A DNA stretch of 64,000 nucleotides from Ruegeria spongiae (GTDB taxonomy: Bacteria; Pseudomonadota; Alphaproteobacteria; Rhodobacterales; Rhodobacteraceae), in NCBI RefSeq assembly GCF_023502395.1, contig NZ_JAMFMB010000007.1, positions 88,412 to 152,411 on the forward strand, in the 5' to 3' direction. Positions 40,242 to 48,380 of this stretch are shown here, piece after piece (position 1 is the first letter of the stretch; each line of letters starts with the position of its first letter). The position numbers and the translations under genes were made by a program. Under the pieces are notes generated by a model. It did no database searches. It was not told where the DNA came from and saw nothing but the letters and a program-made list of their open reading frames with translations.

Positions 40242-40556
40242 ATGTCCATGATCCCTGTCATCGCCCTCGGCTCGGCTGGTCTCTATGCCCTTGCCATGAT
40301 CGGTATGAAACTGTGGTGGAGTGCACCCGGTCCGGGCATCGCCCTGCTGATCATCGCGGCGATCATGGTGGGCGCGCTGCTGGAAATGACGGCGCTGCGC
40401 AGTGAACGGCTGGGCCTCATCTATGTCTCCATTCTGGGTGCCGAGGTGATCCTGATCGCCGGGGCCTCGCTGCTCTATTTCGGAGAGAGCTTCTCGACCC
40501 GCGAAGTGGCGGGGATCGGGTTTGTTCTGCTGGGCGCGGCGCTGGCCTGGACGTGA
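40242..40556 (+). CDS. Small multidrug resistance/EamA-like four-span membrane protein
   Basis: A 104-residue inner-membrane protein with four hydrophobic segments (IPVIALGSAGLYALAMIGMKLW; GIALLIIAAIMVGALLEMTAL; LIYVSILGAEVILIAGASLLYF; VAGIGFVLLGAALAW), the size and pattern of SMR exporters or half-size EamA proteins. The GESFSTREVAGIGFVLLG end is the usual C-terminal motif of that superfamily. The conserved SMR membrane glutamate would be E127-equivalent in ALLEMTAL or GAEVILI, which I cannot settle. Ribosome binding site GAGGTG. A SMR protein normally works as a dimer. The 235 bases before it hold only GC-rich sequence with a weak CCCGG/CCGGG repeat. Confidence 0.75.
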   Translation: MSMIPVIALGSAGLYALAMIGMKLWWSAPGPGIALLIIAAIMVGALLEMTALRSERLGLIYVSILGAEVILIAGASLLYFGESFSTREVAGIGFVLLGAALAWT

Positions 40557-40672
40557 CGCGCCCGGCATGAAGGCCGGGTTAAGATCCGTTCATATCGACA
40601 TCCACAGATTGCAAACGCCGCCGCCCCTCCCAACCTTGAATACTGACAGACGCCAAGGAAGAGGAGGAAACC

Positions 40673-41122
40673 ATGACACGGATCAAAGCCATAGGTGCGG
40701 CAGCCCTTGCCGGAACGCTCGCAATGGCCACCAGCGCCTTTGCCAGCGACACCCCGGATCTGCGCGGCACCTGGAGCGGCAGCCACACGGTTGCGGCCCT
40801 GCCCAATGAGCGCAGCGATGGTGCGCCGCGGTTCAACGAATCCGAGTGGGTGATGGAGATCAGGGAGCAGCAGGACAACGTGTTCTGGGGCACCAGCAAG
40901 TGGAGCCGCACCAGTTCGGATCAGTGGAACGAAGGTCAGATGACCGGCACGATCAGTCTGGACAGCTCGGGCAATATCGCAATGGTGGAAAGCCTGCCCG
41001 GACAAGATCGCGAAGTGAACGGTCTGATCGACGCGACCTATGAGGACGGCAAGATCTATGCCGATTTCCGGAGCCTGCGCAGTGGCATCACATATAGCAC
41101 GGTTCTTGAACGGGTGAATTGA
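40673..41122 (+). CDS. Exported hypothetical protein (149 aa)
   Basis: A periplasmic or surface protein with a clear signal peptide (ends SAFASD) and a mature part beginning PDLRGTWSGSHTV, then EWVMEIREQQDNVFWGTSKWS and a C-terminal YEDGKIYADFRSLRSGITYSTVLE. The repeated beta-strand pattern with WSG/TGTISLD suggests a lipocalin-like barrel, an inference only. A very strong ribosome binding site (AGAGGAGGAAA) precedes the ATG. It is the last gene before the 1-kb non-coding region. Confidence 0.72.
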   Translation: MTRIKAIGAAALAGTLAMATSAFASDTPDLRGTWSGSHTVAALPNERSDGAPRFNESEWVMEIREQQDNVFWGTSKWSRTSSDQWNEGQMTGTISLDSSGNIAMVESLPGQDREVNGLIDATYEDGKIYADFRSLRSGITYSTVLERVN

Positions 41123-41149
41123 TGCGTCAGACCCTGGCGGGGATGTCAT

Positions 41150-41210
41150 TCCCGGATCTTTAGCGGGACCCTCGCCAAGGCAGCACCCAGGGGTCCCGGT
41201 TCAAACCGGG
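41150..41210 (+). promoter_or_regulatory. Mutually exclusive hairpins downstream of the exported gene
   Basis: CGGGACCC (41164-41171) is exactly complementary to GGGTCCCG (41191-41198), while CCCGGT (41195-41200) is complementary to ACCGGG (41205-41210); the two stems share bases 41195-41198 and cannot form together. A third option pairs TCCCG (41150-41154) with CGGGA (41164-41168). Switch-like geometry, but what it would control is unknown. Confidence 0.35.
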
Positions 41211-41459
41211 GCAGGGGCGGAGGCGGCAGGCGGACCTTTAGCGAGTTTGGGGGTTAGCGTCGCGATACCCGGTTCGTTATTCATCGGAACGGATATTCGG
41301 CAAGTTCTCCGCTTATGATCGGCTCCGCCCCACCATCTTCTTTCAGCCGAATGCTCCCGGCACAGTCCGGTGCAACATGGGCAGCCGCGAATCTCTGTTC
41401 TGTAAATCGGGTGGAAATGGGGGCATAGCCGGTTGAGTCGGGGCGCACCGGATTTGAAT

Positions 41460-41515
41460 GGCCTGTGCAGGTGCAGAAAACGTTCGAAATTCACCGACCT
41501 GTGCCGGTTTTTTGT
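41460..41515 (+). terminator. Terminator-like hairpin in the clpP upstream region
   Basis: GGCC-T-GTGCAGGT (41460-41472) pairs with ACCTGTGC-C-GGTT (41497-41509) over twelve pairs, with two internal G-U pairs and one mismatch, around a 24-base apical part. TTTTTTGTTTT (41508-41518) follows. It ends a + strand transcript, either from the exported gene at 40673 or from a separate short RNA. Confidence 0.6.
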
Positions 41516-41556
41516 TTTCCCCTCGCAAGGTGATTTGCGCGGCGCGGTTTTTGGAG

Positions 41557-41600
41557 TTTTCCACATGTCTGTCCCGGCGGATATCTACAGGTTATCCCCG
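41557..41600. promoter_or_regulatory. DnaA-box-like sites
   Basis: TTTTCCACA (41557-41565) fits the relaxed DnaA consensus TTWTNCACA. ATATCTACA (41581-41589) and TTATCCCCG (41592-41600) each match seven of nine positions in the same orientation. The segment is AT-richer than its surroundings. Possible DnaA control of a nearby promoter; an origin is not supported. Confidence 0.35.
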
Positions 41601-41663
41601 TCTAAATGTCATGCTGCAGTGCTATTTTCTTGCCCGATCGAGCGGGTTTTGTAACAGTTTCCT

Positions 41664-41995
41664 TACTGCAGCGGACCTTCGGGAACGAAGCAGGGCGCAG
41701 CGGCCAGGGGGTCATGGCGGGTCAGAATAGGGCTTCGGTTTTACTCTGATATGTCAGCGGCTTACCGGGAGTGCGCCAGTCGCGAAGGGTCTCAGGACCT
41801 GGGGCGGAGGGCGTGCTTTTCAAACAGTCGGTGTGCGTCGGGCGAAGCCTTCGGGCGGTGTCCGACAGCGGCGGCTCTTCGGGGCGGTCGTGACTGGTTC
41901 GGACGCGGCCCTCGGGTTGCCATGGATCGGCAAGGCGTCAGGGGCGTCCGCAAGGGCGCATGCAAGGACCGCGTCTGAGCACCTGGCGCCTTTTC
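41664..41995 (+). ncRNA. Candidate structured non-coding RNA, family unknown
   Basis: About 330 GC-rich bases with many nested helices. Four hairpins are capped by cUUCGg: at 41678-41681, 41734-41737, 41850-41853 and 41878-41881. The second has an 11-position stem (41723-41733 with 41738-41748) with one mismatch and three G-U pairs. The third pairs 41837-41844 with 41859-41866 around an AA/GG internal loop. Longer helices are 41694-41699 with 41772-41777, 41778-41785 with 41888-41895, and 41902-41908 with 41969-41975. G-U pairs point to the + strand. AAGGGCGC (41952-41959) can pair with GCGCCTTT at 41986-41993, next to TTTTCT, as an end. Sequence signatures of RNase P RNA, tmRNA, SRP RNA and 6S were not found. 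Confidence 0.5.
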
Positions 41996-42005
41996 TAATT
42001 CCTCA

Positions 42006-42053
42006 ACGAAAACAAGAAACGGGGCCTGCCTGGGTGATCCAAGCAAGCCCCGT
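42006..42053 (-). terminator. Terminator for the minus-strand entericidin-like gene
   Basis: On the minus strand ACGGGGC-T-TGC-T-TGG pairs with CCA-G-GCA-G-GCCCCGT across loop ATCAC: 15 pairs with two U-G wobbles (A-C mismatches on the other strand, so the minus strand is transcribed). TTCTTGTTTT follows. It lies 150 bases after the entericidin stop. Confidence 0.7.
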
Positions 42054-42201
42054 CGTCAGTTGATGCGTACCGCGTCTATGCACCTGTACCTGTCAGATAT
42101 CGGTTCGGTGCGCCAAAATCAACAATATCTTGTGTGATATCGCCTTTTGTATCGGTGTTGCGGCAGGGCCCCTGCTATATGTTGTGATCGGATCGCCCCG
42201 G

Positions 42202-42339
42202 TCAGAGGTTTTCCTGAACATCGGTTGCGGTGTTCGTGATCGCATCACCGGCCTTTTCAATATCACGTCCAGCGCCTTTGGCGGTTTCGCAGGCGGCCAG
42301 GGTCAGGGTCATCAGCCCAATTACCAATACTCGGGTCAT
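42202..42339 (-). CDS. Entericidin A/B family lipoprotein
   Basis: A 45-residue lipoprotein precursor: MTRVLVIGLMTLTLAAC has a lipobox LAAC, and the mature part ETAKGAGRDIEKAGDAITNTATDV is the typical entericidin helix. In E. coli entericidins A and B form an antidote/bacteriolytic pair; single copies are common in alphaproteobacteria and their role is unclear. Two adjacent ATGs exist (42342 and 42339); GGAG six bases before the second favours it. Only one copy occurs here. The promoter lies toward 42343-42400 and a terminator at 42006. Confidence 0.85.
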   Translation of the reverse strand: MTRVLVIGLMTLTLAACETAKGAGRDIEKAGDAITNTATDVQENL

Positions 42340-42342
42340 CAT

Positions 42343-42669
42343 CGTCTCCATTTCTGCTCAATTGCCCTATCTTTAAGCGCTTCCGTCTTTGCAATGCAAG
42401 GCGCTCAACGGGCGCGCGGCGGCGGGCGGAATCCCCAACATTCAAAGACCACACAGGTTGCCATTCGGGGTTCGATCATCATGGCCAATAAATCCGGGAT
42501 CCGGCGCGCAGTTCCAAACCGACTCTGCGGGTTGATCGCCGGGCAGGGGCGGCAAGGCGCGATCAATCGGGCCGCCACCCCTTGCAGCCCCCCGGCGCCG
42601 ACACTAAGACTCGGGTAACCCGGCCCCGGTATCGTTCCGGCGCACCCTTCAAGAGCAGGCAGGTCTTCC
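42343..42669. other. Intergenic region between entericidin gene and clpP, no gene seen
   Basis: 327 bases that must hold the divergent promoters of the entericidin gene and clpP. A loose inverted repeat AGCGC/GCGCT with inner TTGC/GCAA lies around 42377-42402. A minus-strand open frame across 42405-42671 has no ribosome binding site or family resemblance and is not called. Confidence 0.5.
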
Positions 42670-43302
42670 ATGTTCGATCCCGTTGATACTTACGCCAATA
42701 CCCTTGTGCCCATGGTCGTTGAACAGACCAGCCGGGGCGAACGGGCATACGACATCTTTTCGCGCCTGTTGAAGGAGCGGATCATTTTCATCAACGGGCC
42801 GATTCATGACGGGATGAGCCATCTGGTGGTCGCCCAACTGCTGCACCTTGAGGCCGAGAACCCGAACAAGGAAATCTCGATCTACATCAATTCGCCCGGT
42901 GGTGTGGTGACCAGTGGCCTCTCGATCTACGACACGATGCAGTATATCCGGCCGAAATGTTCGACGCTGGTGATCGGTCAGGCGGCCTCGATGGGATCGC
43001 TGCTGCTGGTCGGCGGTGAAACGGGGATGCGGTTCTCGTTGCCCAACAGCCGGATCATGGTGCACCAGCCCTCGGGCGGGTATCAGGGACAGGCCAGCGA
43101 CATCATGATCCATGCGGCCGAAACCCAGAAGCTGAAGGACCGGCTGCACGAGATTTATGTCAAGCACACCGGTCAGTCCAAGAAAGTGGTTGAAAAGGCG
43201 CTGGACCGTGACAATTTCATGAGCCCGGAAGAGGCCAAGGATTGGGGTCATATCGATGAAATCGTCGACAGCCGGGCCAAGGTTGGCGACGACGAGGCGT
43301 AA
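42670..43302 (+). CDS. clpP: ATP-dependent Clp protease proteolytic subunit
   Basis: Serine peptidase subunit, 210 residues, forming the double-heptamer chamber used with ClpX or ClpA. The catalytic triad is visible: serine in [11 protein letters not shown], histidine in [10 protein letters not shown], and aspartate in [14 protein letters not shown] short propeptide may precede the mature start. Next gene in order is clpX, 117 bases downstream, with no terminator seen between them. In this group ClpXP degrades cell-cycle regulators and, in Caulobacter, the toxin SocB. Confidence 0.97.
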   Translation: MFDPVDTYANTLVPMVVEQTSRGERAYDIFSRLLKERIIFINGPIHDGMSHLVVAQLLHLEAENPNKEISIYINSPGGVVTSGLSIYDTMQYIRPKCSTLVIGQAASMGSLLLVGGETGMRFSLPNSRIMVHQPSGGYQGQASDIMIHAAETQKLKDRLHEIYVKHTGQSKKVVEKALDRDNFMSPEEAKDWGHIDEIVDSRAKVGDDEA

Positions 43303-43419
43303 GGCTGCGCGCGGCAAGAGAAGGCCGTGAGCGGAAGCAAATTGCGATTGTGAAGGCCGGTGCGCTGGCCTAAGCTGCTGCGACAAGTGGCGGCGAAGAC
43401 GGAGCCCGAAAGGTAAAGC

Positions 43420-44688
43420 ATGGCGACGAATTCAGGCGGTGACAGCAAGAACACGCTCTATTGCAGCTTCTGCGGCAAGAGCCAGCACGAAGTGCGCAAG
43501 CTGATCGCGGGGCCCACCGTGTTCATCTGCGATGAGTGCGTCGAGCTGTGCATGGACATCATCCGCGAGGAAACCAAGGCCAGCGGCCTGAAATCCAGCG
43601 ACGGTGTGCCGACACCGAAAGACATCTGTGGGGTGCTTGATGATTATGTGATCGGTCAGGCCACCGCCAAGCGGGTTCTGTCGGTTGCGGTGCACAATCA
43701 CTATAAACGATTGAACCACGCCCAGAAGGCGGGCGGCGATATCGAACTGGCCAAGTCCAACATCCTGCTGATCGGCCCCACCGGTTGCGGCAAAACGCTG
43801 TTGGCGCAGACGCTGGCGCGGATTCTGGATGTGCCCTTTACCATGGCCGACGCCACCACCCTGACCGAGGCCGGTTATGTGGGCGAGGATGTGGAGAACA
43901 TCATCCTCAAGCTGTTGCAGGCGTCCGAGTACAATGTCGAGCGCGCACAGCGCGGCATCGTCTATATCGACGAGGTCGACAAGATCACCCGCAAGTCGGA
44001 AAACCCCTCGATCACCCGCGATGTCTCGGGCGAAGGGGTGCAGCAGGCGCTGCTGAAACTGATGGAAGGCACCGTTGCAAGTGTGCCGCCTCAGGGCGGG
44101 CGCAAACATCCGCAGCAGGAATTCCTGCAGGTGGACACCACCAACATCCTGTTCATCTGCGGCGGGGCGTTCGCTGGCCTCGACAAGATCATCGCTCAGC
44201 GCGGCAAAGGTTCGGCCATGGGCTTTGGTGCCGATGTGCGCGACAATGATGACCGTGGCGTGGGCGAGATTTTCCAGGAGCTGGAGCCCGAAGACCTGCT
44301 GAAATTCGGGTTGATCCCGGAGTTCGTCGGGCGTCTGCCGGTGCTGGCGACGCTGGAGGATCTGGATCAGGACGCGCTGGTGACCATCCTGACCCAACCC
44401 AAGAACGCGCTGGTCAAGCAGTATCAGCGCCTGTTCGAGCTGGAAGATACCGAGTTGGATTTCACCGACGATGCACTCAAGTCGATCGCCAAGCGGGCCA
44501 TCGAACGCAAGACCGGTGCGCGCGGGTTGCGCTCGATCCTCGAGGACATTCTGCTCGATACCATGTTCGATCTGCCGGGGATGGAGCATGTGACAAAGGT
44601 GGTGGTCAACGAAGAGGCCGTGACCTCGGAGGCGCAGCCGCTGATGATCTATGCCGACGCGGACAAGGAACCGGCGACGGCAGGCTGA
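43420..44688 (+). CDS. clpX: ATP-dependent Clp protease ATP-binding subunit ClpX
   Basis: AAA+ unfoldase, 422 residues. The N-terminal zinc-binding domain has [14 protein letters not shown] and CDECVELC; Walker A is GPTGCGKT, Walker B is VYIDEVDK, and the pore loop region and sensor-2 arginine ([10 protein letters not shown]) are normal. It recognises and threads substrates into ClpP. The start follows GAAAGGTAAAGC. A strong terminator lies at 44709. The clpP-clpX pair is 2.7 kb downstream of the Panacea gene pair. Confidence 0.98.
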   Translation: MATNSGGDSKNTLYCSFCGKSQHEVRKLIAGPTVFICDECVELCMDIIREETKASGLKSSDGVPTPKDICGVLDDYVIGQATAKRVLSVAVHNHYKRLNHAQKAGGDIELAKSNILLIGPTGCGKTLLAQTLARILDVPFTMADATTLTEAGYVGEDVENIILKLLQASEYNVERAQRGIVYIDEVDKITRKSENPSITRDVSGEGVQQALLKLMEGTVASVPPQGGRKHPQQEFLQVDTTNILFICGGAFAGLDKIIAQRGKGSAMGFGADVRDNDDRGVGEIFQELEPEDLLKFGLIPEFVGRLPVLATLEDLDQDALVTILTQPKNALVKQYQRLFELEDTELDFTDDALKSIAKRAIERKTGARGLRSILEDILLDTMFDLPGMEHVTKVVVNEEAVTSEAQPLMIYADADKEPATAG

Positions 44689-44708
44689 ACTAAAACGGTA
44701 TGATAATC

Positions 44709-44738
44709 ACGGCGCGGCATTGACCGCGCCGTTTTTTT
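44709..44738 (+). terminator. Rho-independent terminator after clpX
   Basis: ACGGCGCGG and CCGCGCCGT pair over nine bases around CATTGA, and TTTTTTT follows (44732-44738). It lies 21 bases after the clpX stop and 16 before the next start. Confidence 0.93.
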
Positions 44739-44753
44739 ATCTGGAGGCGTTAC

Positions 44754-45125
44754 ATGATCAGACGAATTCATTCGGGTGGAGAGTTCGAGAAAAAGGTCGG
44801 CTACTGTCGCGCCGTTGTGGCAAACGGCTTTGTCTTTGTCGCCGGAACATGCGCCCAGGGCGATGACGTGCCCAAAGACATTGTCGGCCAGTGCAAATCC
44901 TCCCTGGCCGCAATCAGAGAGGCCCTGGCCGAGGCCGGGGCGAGCTTTGCCGATGTGGTCCGGGTGAATTATTATCTGCCGGACATGACGGAATTTGAAC
45001 TCTGCTGGCCGCTGCTGGTAGAGGCTTTTGGTGACAATCCGCCTGCGGCAACGGTCATCGAATGCAATCTGATCACACCAATGGACCGAATTGAGATCGA
45101 GGTCACCGCAGCGCTGCCGCAATAA
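44754..45125 (+). CDS. Rid family protein (YjgF/YER057c/UK114), catalytic arginine apparently absent
   Basis: A 123-residue trimer-forming Rid protein. RidA proper uses an arginine in a VEVARL segment to deaminate reactive enamines. Here the aligned segment reads VIECNLITPMDRIEIEV, so that arginine appears replaced by leucine or asparagine. The rest of the fold is kept: RAVVANGFVFVAGTCAQ, SLAAIREALAEAGASFADVVRVNYYLPD and LVEAFGDNPPAATVI. It probably belongs to a Rid subgroup with another function. GGAGG precedes the ATG. Lies between clpX and the NDUFA12 gene. Confidence 0.88.
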   Translation: MIRRIHSGGEFEKKVGYCRAVVANGFVFVAGTCAQGDDVPKDIVGQCKSSLAAIREALAEAGASFADVVRVNYYLPDMTEFELCWPLLVEAFGDNPPAATVIECNLITPMDRIEIEVTAALPQ

Positions 45126-45202
45126 GCGCTTAACCCCGGTTCCACTGGACCTCAGTCCGCCTTTGGTCCATATCTGCGGAGACAGCAATGCCGGAGGCAC
45201 GT

Positions 45203-45586
45203 ATGGGAATCCTGAACACTCTGCTGAGCGCGGTCACCTGGTGGAACGGGTCGACCCTGAACACCCGTATCTATACGTCGCGCAAGGGCATCCGGGTGGG
45301 CGAGGATGACGAAGGCAATGTGTTCTATCACAACGCCGATGACAGTCAGCGCTGGGTGATCTTCAACGGCGAGGCCGAGGCCAGCCGGATTGATCCGAAC
45401 TGGCATGGCTGGCTTCATCGCACCTGGGATGAGCCTCCGACCGACAAACCCCTCAACCACAAGACCTGGGAAAAGCCGCATCGGGAGAACCTGACCGGCA
45501 CGCCGCTGGCCTATGCGCCAGCAGGCTCGCTGCGCCGGACGGACCTGGTCGAGCGGCGCGATTACGAGGCCTGGACCCCCGAATAG
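45203..45586 (+). CDS. NADH:ubiquinone oxidoreductase accessory subunit NDUFA12-like
   Basis: A 127-residue homologue of mitochondrial NDUFA12 (B17.2), an alphaproteobacterial accessory subunit of complex I. Family features: [54 protein letters not shown] and [18 protein letters not shown]. Acts at the cytoplasmic side of the respiratory complex. ATG 45203 with CCGGAGG seven bases upstream. It is followed by mlaD after 12 bases, a common alphaproteobacterial order. Confidence 0.95.
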   Translation: MGILNTLLSAVTWWNGSTLNTRIYTSRKGIRVGEDDEGNVFYHNADDSQRWVIFNGEAEASRIDPNWHGWLHRTWDEPPTDKPLNHKTWEKPHRENLTGTPLAYAPAGSLRRTDLVERRDYEAWTPE

Positions 45587-45598
45587 GCGGATTTTTTC

Positions 45599-46054
45599 AT
45601 GAGTACCCACAACACCACAGAGATCGTGGTCGGCGGCGCCGTGCTGGCTGCGGCCATCGCATTTGGCGTCTATGCCACCCAGGCCACGGGCCTGTCGAAT
45701 TCCAGCGCGGGCTATGAGCTTGGCGCGTCCTTTAGGTCGTTGGAGGGCGTGACGGTGGGCACCGATGTGCGTCTGGCGGGTGTCAAGATCGGCACCGTGA
45801 CCGGCGTTGACCTGAACCCCGAGAGTTATCGGGCTGACACCACGTTCACAGTCGCCAACAAGATCCAGGTGCCCGATGACAGCGCCGCAGTGATCTCGTC
45901 AGAGGGGCTGCTGGGCGGCAATTTCGTCGAGATCATGCCGGGCGGCTCGCCCTTCTATTTTGAGGCAGGCGATCAGATCGAAGATACCCAGGGTGCGGTC
46001 AGCCTGATCTCGCTTCTGGTTAAATTCGTCGCCGGTGACGGGAGCGGCGGGTGA
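45599..46054 (+). CDS. mlaD: Outer-membrane lipid asymmetry protein MlaD
   Basis: Periplasmic lipid-binding subunit (151 residues) of the Mla phospholipid transporter, anchored by one N-terminal span (TEIVVGGAVLAAAIAFGVYA). The MCE domain (residues 38-115) is evident in SFRSLEGVTVGTDVRLAGVKIGTVTGVDL and ISSEGLLGGNFVEIMPGG. The other mla genes are not nearby, which is usual in this group. Its stop overlaps the GTG start of the DUF2155 gene. Confidence 0.94.
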   Translation: MSTHNTTEIVVGGAVLAAAIAFGVYATQATGLSNSSAGYELGASFRSLEGVTVGTDVRLAGVKIGTVTGVDLNPESYRADTTFTVANKIQVPDDSAAVISSEGLLGGNFVEIMPGGSPFYFEAGDQIEDTQGAVSLISLLVKFVAGDGSGG

Positions 46055-46410
46055 TCCGCGCGGCGGCTCTTGCGCTGGGTCTGCTGACGCAGGGCGCGAT
46101 GGCACAGGATGCCGTGACCTCGGGCACCGGCGGGGTGCTGCGCGGGCTGGACAAGGTGAACGGTCAGACCGTGGACGTGGACATCCGCAATGGCGAGACC
46201 GGTCAGCTCTTCGGTCTTGATGTGGCCTTGGGGGATTGCAGGTTTCCGGTTGAAAACCCCACTGGCGATGCATTTGCCTATCTCACGATCTGGGAAACCG
46301 GCAAGTCCGAGGCACTATTTGATGGCTGGATGATCGCCAGTTCACCGGCGCTGAACGCGCTGGATCATGCCCGTTACGACGTCTGGGTGATCCGCTGTAT
46401 GACGCCCTGA
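46051..46410 (+). CDS. DUF2155 domain exported protein
   Basis: A 119-residue protein with a signal peptide (LALGLLTQGAMAQD) and the DUF2155 core: LRGLDKVNGQTVDVDIRNGETGQLFGLDVALGDCRFP, AYLTIWETG, LFDGWMIASSPALNALDHARYDVWVIRC. Two cysteines probably form a disulfide. Function unknown, but the gene is conserved next to mlaD and NDUFA12 in alphaproteobacteria. It starts with GTG overlapping the mlaD stop (GTGA), and its last 37 bases overlap the end of the convergent aat gene. Confidence 0.9.
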   Translation: MIRAAALALGLLTQGAMAQDAVTSGTGGVLRGLDKVNGQTVDVDIRNGETGQLFGLDVALGDCRFPVENPTGDAFAYLTIWETGKSEALFDGWMIASSPALNALDHARYDVWVIRCMTP

Positions 46411-47006
46411 GGGGACTGGTCGAGTGGCACGCAGAACTCTGCCTGCGACGTGACCGCGTTTGCCAGCATTGCATGATAATCTGATCGCGGAATCTCGATC
46501 GCGCCCAGTGAGGCAAGGTGCGGGGTCAGGAATTGCGTGTCGAACAGTTGAAACCCGGTCTGCACCAGGCGATCCGTCAGATAGGCCAGCGCGAGTTTTG
46601 ACGCATCACGGCGGCGCGAGAACATGCTTTCCCCAAAAAACGCCGCCCCCAGAACCACGCCATAGACCCCCCCGATCAGCTGGTGCCCGTCCCACACCTC
46701 GAGCGAGTGGGCGTCGCCGCGCTGATGCAGTGTCAGGTAGTGGGACCGAAGTTCGGCATTGATCCAGGTCTCGCTTCGGTCGGCGCAGCCATCGACGACC
46801 GCCTCGAAGGCGCGGTTGATGGTGATGCGGTAATCCTGTCGTCGCAGGCGGCGCGCCAGTGAGCGCGAGATGTGGAATCCGTCCAGTGGAAAGACACCGC
46901 GCAGTTTCGGGTCGACCCAGAAAATTTCCGGGTCTTCCCTGTGTTCGGCCATCGGAAAAATCCCGATGGAATAGCCATGCAGCAGCAGTTCAGGCGACAG
47001 GGTCAT
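46374..47006 (-). CDS. aat: Leucyl/phenylalanyl-tRNA--protein transferase
   Basis: Adds leucine or phenylalanine from aminoacyl-tRNA to proteins with N-terminal Arg or Lys, marking them for ClpAP (N-end rule). The 210-residue enzyme has LLHGYSIGIFPMAEHREDPEIFWVDPKLRGVFPLDGFHISRS at the start, SLEVWDGHQLIGGVYGVVLGAAFFGESMFSRRRDASKLAL in the middle and LFDTQFLTPHLASLGAIEI. Its 3' end overlaps the DUF2155 gene by 37 bases, tail to tail. It lies 15 bases after accC and may be cotranscribed with accBC. Confidence 0.95.
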   Translation of the reverse strand: MTLSPELLLHGYSIGIFPMAEHREDPEIFWVDPKLRGVFPLDGFHISRSLARRLRRQDYRITINRAFEAVVDGCADRSETWINAELRSHYLTLHQRGDAHSLEVWDGHQLIGGVYGVVLGAAFFGESMFSRRRDASKLALAYLTDRLVQTGFQLFDTQFLTPHLASLGAIEIPRSDYHAMLANAVTSQAEFCVPLDQSPQGVIQRITQTS

Positions 47007-47021
47007 GACCGGGTGTCCCGG

Positions 47022-48371
47022 TCACGCGCCCAGATTGGTCTCAAGCCAATGTTCCAGCCAGTGAATGTTGTAGTCACCGCTAAGGATGTCGGGTTCCTGC
47101 AGCAGCGCGTCGAACAGCGGTACCGTGGTGTCGACCCCGTCAACGATCAACTCACCCAGAGCCCGGTGCAGACGCGCCAGCGCTTCGGGCCGGTCGCGGC
47201 CTTGTACGATCAGCTTGCCGATCAGCGAGTCGTAATAGGGGGGGATCGAGTAACCATTATAGAGCGCGGAATCCATCCGCACTCCCAGGCCCCCGGGCGC
47301 GTGAAAAGCGGTGATCTTGCCGGGGCAGGGGGCGAAATTAGGCAGCCGTTCGGCGTTGATGCGCACCTCGATAGCGTGGCCGTTGATCCGCAGATCGTCT
47401 TGGCCAAAGGACATCGGCTCACCGGCGGCGACAAGGATCTGTTCGCGCACCAGATCGACGCCGAAGATGCCTTCGGTCACCGGGTGTTCCACCTGCAGGC
47501 GGGTGTTCATCTCGATGAAATAGAACTCGCCCTTCTCGTAGAGGAACTCGATCGTGCCGGCACCGATATAGTTGATCTTGGCCACCGCGTCGGCGCAGAC
47601 CTTGCCGATCCTGGCGCGTTCTTCGGGGGTGATGCAGGGGCCGGGGGCCTCTTCGAACACCTTCTGGTGGCGACGCTGCAACGAGCAGTCACGTTCGCCC
47701 AAATGCACCGCCTTGCCCTTGCCATCGCCAAAGACCTGTATTTCGATATGGCGCGGCGTGGTCAGGTATTTCTCGATATAGACCTCATCATTGCCAAAGG
47801 CGGCCTTGCCCTCGGCTCGCGCGGTGCGGAACGCGGTTTCCATATCCTCGGCGGTCTGCGCAACTTTCATGCCGCGCCCGCCGCCACCGGCCGTTGCCTT
47901 GATGATGACGGGATAGCCGATTTCGGCGCCGATTCTCTGGGCGGCTTCCAGATCGGGCACGCCGCCGTCGGAACCGGGGACGCAGGGCACGCCCAGATCC
48001 TTCATCGTGTCCTTGGCGGTGATCTTGTCGCCCATGACGCGGATATGCTCGGCGGTGGGGCCGATGAAGGTGATGCCGTGATCTTCGACGATCTGCACGA
48101 AGGCCGCGTTTTCAGACAGAAACCCATAACCGGGGTGGATCGCCTGCGCGCCGGTGATCTCGCAGGCAGAAATAATCGCAGGCACCGAAAGGTAGCTTTG
48201 CGGGCTGGGTGCGGGGCCGATGCAGACCGACTCGTCGGCCATGCGCACATGCATGGCGTCACTGTCGGCGGTGGAATGCACGGCAACCGTGCCGATCCCC
48301 ATCTCTTGGGCCGCGCGGATCACGCGCAGGGCGATCTCGCCGCGATTGGCAATCAGGATCTTGTCGAACAT
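47022..48371 (-). CDS. accC: Acetyl-CoA carboxylase biotin carboxylase subunit
   Basis: ATP-grasp enzyme of 449 residues that carboxylates the biotin on AccB in the first step of fatty-acid synthesis. Motifs: [19 protein letters not shown], the glycine-rich loop [43 protein letters not shown] and the C-terminal biotin carboxylase domain. Nine bases downstream of accB, in the standard accBC order. Confidence 0.97.
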   Translation of the reverse strand: MFDKILIANRGEIALRVIRAAQEMGIGTVAVHSTADSDAMHVRMADESVCIGPAPSPQSYLSVPAIISACEITGAQAIHPGYGFLSENAAFVQIVEDHGITFIGPTAEHIRVMGDKITAKDTMKDLGVPCVPGSDGGVPDLEAAQRIGAEIGYPVIIKATAGGGGRGMKVAQTAEDMETAFRTARAEGKAAFGNDEVYIEKYLTTPRHIEIQVFGDGKGKAVHLGERDCSLQRRHQKVFEEAPGPCITPEERARIGKVCADAVAKINYIGAGTIEFLYEKGEFYFIEMNTRLQVEHPVTEGIFGVDLVREQILVAAGEPMSFGQDDLRINGHAIEVRINAERLPNFAPCPGKITAFHAPGGLGVRMDSALYNGYSIPPYYDSLIGKLIVQGRDRPEALARLHRALGELIVDGVDTTVPLFDALLQEPDILSGDYNIHWLEHWLETNLGA

Positions 48372-48380
48372 GGGACCGCC

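Noticed and set aside
41191..41215. tRNA T-arm-like GGTTCAAACC
   Set aside because: The loop is six bases and no acceptor, D or anticodon arms can be drawn around it. It is better explained as one of two competing hairpins.
41201..41566. 121-codon minus-strand frame rich in His, Cys and Arg
   Set aside because: It overlaps the terminator hairpin and DnaA-like sites, has no ribosome binding site and no family resemblance.
41540..41610. Chromosome origin
   Set aside because: Only one good DnaA box, modest AT content and none of the genes usually next to alphaproteobacterial origins (hemE, parAB, dnaA).
41640..42000. RNase P RNA, tmRNA, SRP RNA or 6S RNA
   Set aside because: The conserved GAGGAAAGTCC core of RNase P, any tag-coding AND-type frame with T arm, and the GGAAGGAAGCAGCC SRP loop are all absent.
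41792..42046. 84-codon minus-strand frame across the candidate RNA
   Set aside because: Low-complexity Pro/Arg/Ala sequence, starts inside the minus-strand terminator, no ribosome binding site.
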